Source of the DNA: Dehalococcoidia bacterium UBA6808
GTDB lineage: Bacteria; Chloroflexota; Dehalococcoidia; GIF9; UBA5629
Direction: 5' to 3'
DNA: 7,605 nucleotides
Assembly: GCA_002452695.1 (NCBI GenBank)
Contig: DKFA01000081.1
Coordinates: forward strand, 1-7,605
The notes beneath the pieces are model-generated. The model worked only from the letters and a program-made list of their open reading frames with translations, was not told where the DNA came from and did not search any database. The translations under genes were made by a program, and so were the position numbers. Positions within the stretch are counted from its first letter, which is position 1, and each line of letters begins with the position of its first letter. Of this stretch, positions 5,024-7,605 are shown one piece after another.

Positions 5024-5265
5024 TTGAATACAGTATACCGCTATCTATGGCTGGCGCCGGGAAAATATTGTTGGTGACAGGTGTAAAAGGCGGATTTGGA
5101 CTGCAAAGACGCCTGGCCGATATGGGCTTGACTCCGGGCGCCAAGGTTATGGTATTGAGTGGCTGTCACCCCGGTCCGCTGCTTATCGATATCCGGGGGT
5201 CCAGACTCGGACTTGGTTTTGGAGTAGCCCAGAAAATAATGGTGAAGGAGGCAACAAATGCCTAA
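5020..5265 (+). CDS. FeoA-domain protein (second, divergent copy)
   Basis: An 81-residue FeoA-type protein. RRLADMGLTPGAKV at about residues 30-43 and the GPLLIDIRGSRLGLG stretch identify the domain. It differs from the first copy in the loop (SGCHPGPLL instead of VAPLGDPIE) and at the C-terminus (GFGVAQKIMVKE instead of RKEEA). It starts inside the stop of feoA1 (4-bp overlap) and its own stop lies 8 bp inside feoB, so the three genes are translationally coupled. Paired FeoA genes before feoB are known in anaerobic bacteria. The two copies may bind different faces of FeoB or form a hetero-complex; that is inference. Confidence 0.9.
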   Translation: MIEYSIPLSMAGAGKILLVTGVKGGFGLQRRLADMGLTPGAKVMVLSGCHPGPLLIDIRGSRLGLGFGVAQKIMVKEATNA

Positions 5266-7273
5266 AAACCAGATTGTAGTTGCATTAGCAGGAAATCCTA
5301 ACTCCGGCAAGACGACAGTCTTTAACAATCTCACGGGGGCCAGGCAGCACGTTGGCAACTGGCCGGGCGTGACAGTGGAAAAGAAAGAGGGAAGCTGCAG
5401 TTATGATGGCCATGAAATCACAGTAGTTGATCTACCGGGAGTCTATAGTCTGACCGCTTATTCCCCAGATGAGGTAGTTGCCAGAAATTTCATTGTCGAC
5501 GAGAAACCCGACGTAGTTGTCGATATCGTCGATGCAACCAACCTTGAACGGAACCTGTACCTGGCTGTCCAGTTAATGGAGATGGAGGTGCCCTTCATTC
5601 TCGCACTCAATATGATGGATGAGGTCGAATCCAGGCAATATAAGATTGATACCGAAGCCGTCTCCCGTGAAATGGGCGTGCCGGTGGTCCAGATGACAGC
5701 CAACCGCAATAAGGGCACTGCTGAATTGCTATCTGAGGTTGTTCGTTCAGCTGAACAAAAACCCGGAGCCGGTAATATCAGGCTTGAATACGGACGTGAA
5801 GTGGACAGGGAAATCTCACGCTTAATGGAAGCTCTATCAGGAAATGACCTGGCAAGAAAATACTCGCCACGCTGGCTGGCGATCAAGTTGATCGAAGGGG
5901 ACAGTGAGATAATCAATAAATTCGAGTTGTCTAGCAATAATCAGAGCATATTAAAAACCAGAGAAGAAAGCCTGTCCTATTTGAAAACCATATACGGGGA
6001 CGATGCTGAGACCATCATCGCAGATGCCCGTTATGGTTTCATCAGCGGTTTACTTAAGGACGCGCTGAAAAAACCGGCTTTGGAAAGGGTAAACATATCC
6101 GATAAAATCGATAAATTTGTCATCAACCGCTGGCTGGGAATCCCTATATTCCTGTTGTTGATGTACGGTGTTTTCCAGTTTGTTTTCAGCGTAGGTACAC
6201 CATTTATGGACTGGATAGATGGGTTTTTCGGCTGGCTGGGCGGTTATACATCCGGTATTAGCCCTGACTGGCTGGGGTCACTTGTAACTGACGGCATCCT
6301 CGGCGGTCTGGGATCAGTATTGATATTCATCCCGAATATCTTCCTTCTGTTTATAGCCATCTCCATTCTGGAAGATTCAGGTTACATGGCGCGCGCGGCT
6401 TTCGTCATGGACAGGTTGATGCATAAGATAGGCCTGCATGGGCGCTCCTTTATCCCGATGATCCTGGGCTTCGGCTGCAATATCCCGGGCATCATGGCCT
6501 GTCGAACTATTGAAAATCCCAAGGACCGTTTGACCACCATACTCGTTAATCCTTTTATGCTCTGCGGAGCAAGGCTGCCCATCTTCGTGTTGCTGGTGGG
6601 AACGTTCTTCCCGGAGAACCAGGGGCTGGTGCTGTTTTCCATGTACCTTCTCGGCATCATAGTTGCCATTCTCGCCGCCCTGGTCTTCCGCAAGACCATT
6701 CTTAAAGGTGAGAGCAGCCATTTTGTCATGGAGCTTCCTCCCTATCGTTTGCCCACCCTGTTCGGGATCGTCATCCACATGTGGGAAAGGGGCCGGATGT
6801 TCCTGGTCAAAGCCGGCACAATCATTTTTGGGGTTGTGCTCGCGGTCTGGTTCCTGAGCAGCATGCCCTGGGGCGTCGAATATGCCAGCGTCGATAGCTG
6901 GATCGGTCAGATCGGGAGCTTCATTGCCCCGGTCTTCGCGCCCGCTGGTTTCGGGCAGTGGCAGGCCAGCGTAAGTGTGCTCTTTGGTTTCCTGGCCAAA
7001 GAAGTTGTCGTAGGCACCATGGGCGCCATCTTCGGTGTTGAGGAGGGCATCCTGGGAGGCGCGATCGCGGAGCAACTCGGCTGGACGCCGCTGATCGCAC
7101 TTTCTTTCATGGTCTTCTGCCTGCTGTATGTGCCCTGCGTGGCCGCACTGGGCGCAATCAGAGGAGAAACCAAGTCCTGGAAATGGACCGGTTTTGCCGC
7201 TCTTTACACCACCGTTGTCGCATGGGTGCTCTCGGTGCTGGTCTATCAGATCGGCAGGCTCTTCGTCCAATAG
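5258..7273 (+). CDS. feoB: FeoB, ferrous iron transport protein B (GTPase-coupled permease)
   Basis: A complete 671-residue inner membrane Fe(II) importer. The N-terminal G domain has the P-loop GNPNSGKTT (12-20), switch I NWPGVTVEKKEG, G3 DLPG (58-61), G4 NMMD (118-121) and a G5-like MTAN stretch. A helical GDI-type spacer covers about 170-285. The permease starts near residue 290 (NRWLGIP) with the two family gate motifs: GCNIPG with Cys407 in the first, and AKEVVVG (580-586) in the second. LCGARLPIF between them is also conserved. The last helix ends close to the C-terminus and there is no Cys-rich tail. The chain is shorter than E. coli FeoB (about 773) but in the usual range for Gram-positive and anaerobe forms. 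AAGGAGG (5245-5251) is 6 nt before the ATG, and the start overlaps the upstream FeoA by 8 bp. Confidence 0.97.
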   Translation: MPKNQIVVALAGNPNSGKTTVFNNLTGARQHVGNWPGVTVEKKEGSCSYDGHEITVVDLPGVYSLTAYSPDEVVARNFIVDEKPDVVVDIVDATNLERNLYLAVQLMEMEVPFILALNMMDEVESRQYKIDTEAVSREMGVPVVQMTANRNKGTAELLSEVVRSAEQKPGAGNIRLEYGREVDREISRLMEALSGNDLARKYSPRWLAIKLIEGDSEIINKFELSSNNQSILKTREESLSYLKTIYGDDAETIIADARYGFISGLLKDALKKPALERVNISDKIDKFVINRWLGIPIFLLLMYGVFQFVFSVGTPFMDWIDGFFGWLGGYTSGISPDWLGSLVTDGILGGLGSVLIFIPNIFLLFIAISILEDSGYMARAAFVMDRLMHKIGLHGRSFIPMILGFGCNIPGIMACRTIENPKDRLTTILVNPFMLCGARLPIFVLLVGTFFPENQGLVLFSMYLLGIIVAILAALVFRKTILKGESSHFVMELPPYRLPTLFGIVIHMWERGRMFLVKAGTIIFGVVLAVWFLSSMPWGVEYASVDSWIGQIGSFIAPVFAPAGFGQWQASVSVLFGFLAKEVVVGTMGAIFGVEEGILGGAIAEQLGWTPLIALSFMVFCLLYVPCVAALGAIRGETKSWKWTGFAALYTTVVAWVLSVLVYQIGRLFVQ

Positions 7274-7280
7274 ATTATCA

Positions 7281-7304
7281 AGGGGGGGGCTTTCGCTCCC
7301 CCCT
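7281..7304 (+). terminator. Strong G/C-run hairpin after feoB, probable transcription terminator
   Basis: Eight G (7282-7289) and six C (7298-7303) form a 10-bp stem when A7281-T7304, one G:T pair and a closing C:G are included. The loop is TTTC (7291-7294). It begins 7 nt after the feoB stop. No T-tract follows on either strand, so it is either a non-canonical terminator or an mRNA 3'-end stabiliser. The 8-G homopolymer could also be prone to slippage. Confidence 0.6.
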
Positions 7305-7317
7305 AACCAAGAAAGAA

Positions 7318-7413
7318 ATGCTGTTAAGGATATTAACGGAGTTTCAGATTATCAGCAGTATTGCCCTGCCGGGCATTGCACTCGTCTGTCTGCTATTATT
7401 CAGTGGCAACTAA
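7318..7413 (+). CDS. Possible 31-residue membrane microprotein downstream of feoB
   Basis: ATG at 7318 opens a frame of 31 codons ending at TAA (7411-7413). The product has a charged N-terminus (LLRILTEFQ) and one hydrophobic helix (about residues 11-28, including SIALPGIALVCLLLF). A weak purine-rich site (AGAAAG, 7310-7315) lies just before it. It resembles neither FeoC nor the Cys-rich small proteins sometimes found after feoB. It lies after the feoB hairpin, so its expression depends on readthrough. Chance is a real alternative for so short a frame. Confidence 0.35.
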   Translation: MLLRILTEFQIISSIALPGIALVCLLLFSGN

Positions 7414-7432
7414 TTAACCAATTAAAACCCCT

Positions 7433-7605
7433 TTATTTGGCACGCTTACCGGGCCTGGGTTTCTTAATTTTGGCTATTTCCTCTTCTACTTCCTGTGCGC
7501 CCTCTTTGTAATACTTTTCTTCATCCGGAGCGAGTTCCTTTAAAAGCCGGAGGAATTCACCGGCATGGACTCTTTCCTCATTGGCAATATCCTTCAGAAC
7601 TTCGA
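7433..7605 (-). CDS. Ferritin-like (rubrerythrin / encapsulated-ferritin type) protein, C-terminal part
   Basis: Read on the minus strand, the frame is open from the window edge to a TAA at 7433-7435, giving the last 56 residues. The start EVLKDIANEERVHAGEFL carries the ExxH metal-ligand motif of ferritin-like helices (E10 and H13 of the visible part). The following LKELAPDEEKYYKEGAQEV matches the end of the short four-helix proteins related to encapsulated ferritins and to the ferritin-like domain fused to some archaeal encapsulins. The family oxidises or stores iron. The tail is basic (KKPRPGKRAK) and lacks the usual LTVGSLR-type encapsulin targeting peptide, so cargo status is not supported. 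The gene converges on the feo operon. The 19-bp gap to the plus-strand microprotein frame holds only a weak AT-rich dyad. Confidence 0.75.
   Translation of the reverse strand, partial: EVLKDIANEERVHAGEFLRLLKELAPDEEKYYKEGAQEVEEEIAKIKKPRPGKRAK

Noticed and set aside
6377..7270. Minus-strand open frame of 297 codons opposite feoB
   Set aside because: It is an antisense shadow of the clearly coding feoB; its product is a low-complexity His/Gln/Glu-rich chain without domain features.
7411..7424. TAATT/AATTA dyad between the microprotein frame and the ferritin-like gene
   Set aside because: It is a 5-bp AT-only stem in an AT-rich spacer, too weak to call a bidirectional terminator.
7128..7511. 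Plus-strand open frame of 127 codons spanning the end of feoB and the ferritin-like gene
   Set aside because: It crosses the feoB stop and terminator hairpin in another frame and runs antisense to the ferritin-like gene; it has no start signal.

Overview
The window looks like an iron (or iron/manganese) homeostasis island of a bacterium, most likely an anaerobe. The Shine-Dalgarno sites are strong and purine-rich (AGGAG type), base composition is moderate, genes are tightly packed, and Fe(II) uptake is of the FeoAB type. Bacillota of the clostridial kind or Chloroflexota (Dehalococcoidia-like) would fit, but nothing in the sequence settles the phylum.

Layout, left to right: (1) the 3' part of a HlyC/CorC-type CBS-domain membrane protein; (2) a ZIP-family metal transporter followed after 22 bp by a DtxR/MntR-family regulator with a FeoA domain fused at its C-terminus; (3) a short second DtxR-family protein whose metal-ligand positions are largely replaced; (4) a third DtxR-family regulator with an intact ligand set and its own promoter; (5) a probable operon of a membrane-anchored extracytoplasmic protein resembling the FmdE family, two FeoA genes and feoB. 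The feo genes overlap (feoA1/feoA2 by 4 bp, feoA2/feoB by 8 bp); (6) a strong hairpin after feoB, then a possible 31-residue membrane microprotein; (7) on the minus strand, converging on the feo operon, the 3' end of a ferritin-like (rubrerythrin/encapsulated-ferritin type) gene.

The genes fit together as metal import (ZIP, FeoAAB), metal-sensing repression (three DtxR-family paralogues) and probable iron storage (ferritin-like). The most useful non-coding observation is a 33-bp repeat, 27/33 identical, present once between the promoter and the start of the third DtxR gene and once upstream of the FmdE-like/feoAAB operon. Each copy carries a GTTA(G/A)-N6-CTAAC dyad, so it is a good candidate operator linking that regulator to itself and to feo. 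The least explained parts are the FmdE-like anchored protein, which carries Cys and His residues outside the membrane, and the middle DtxR paralogue, which seems to have lost its metal ligands. No tRNA, rRNA, CRISPR array or insertion sequence was seen.
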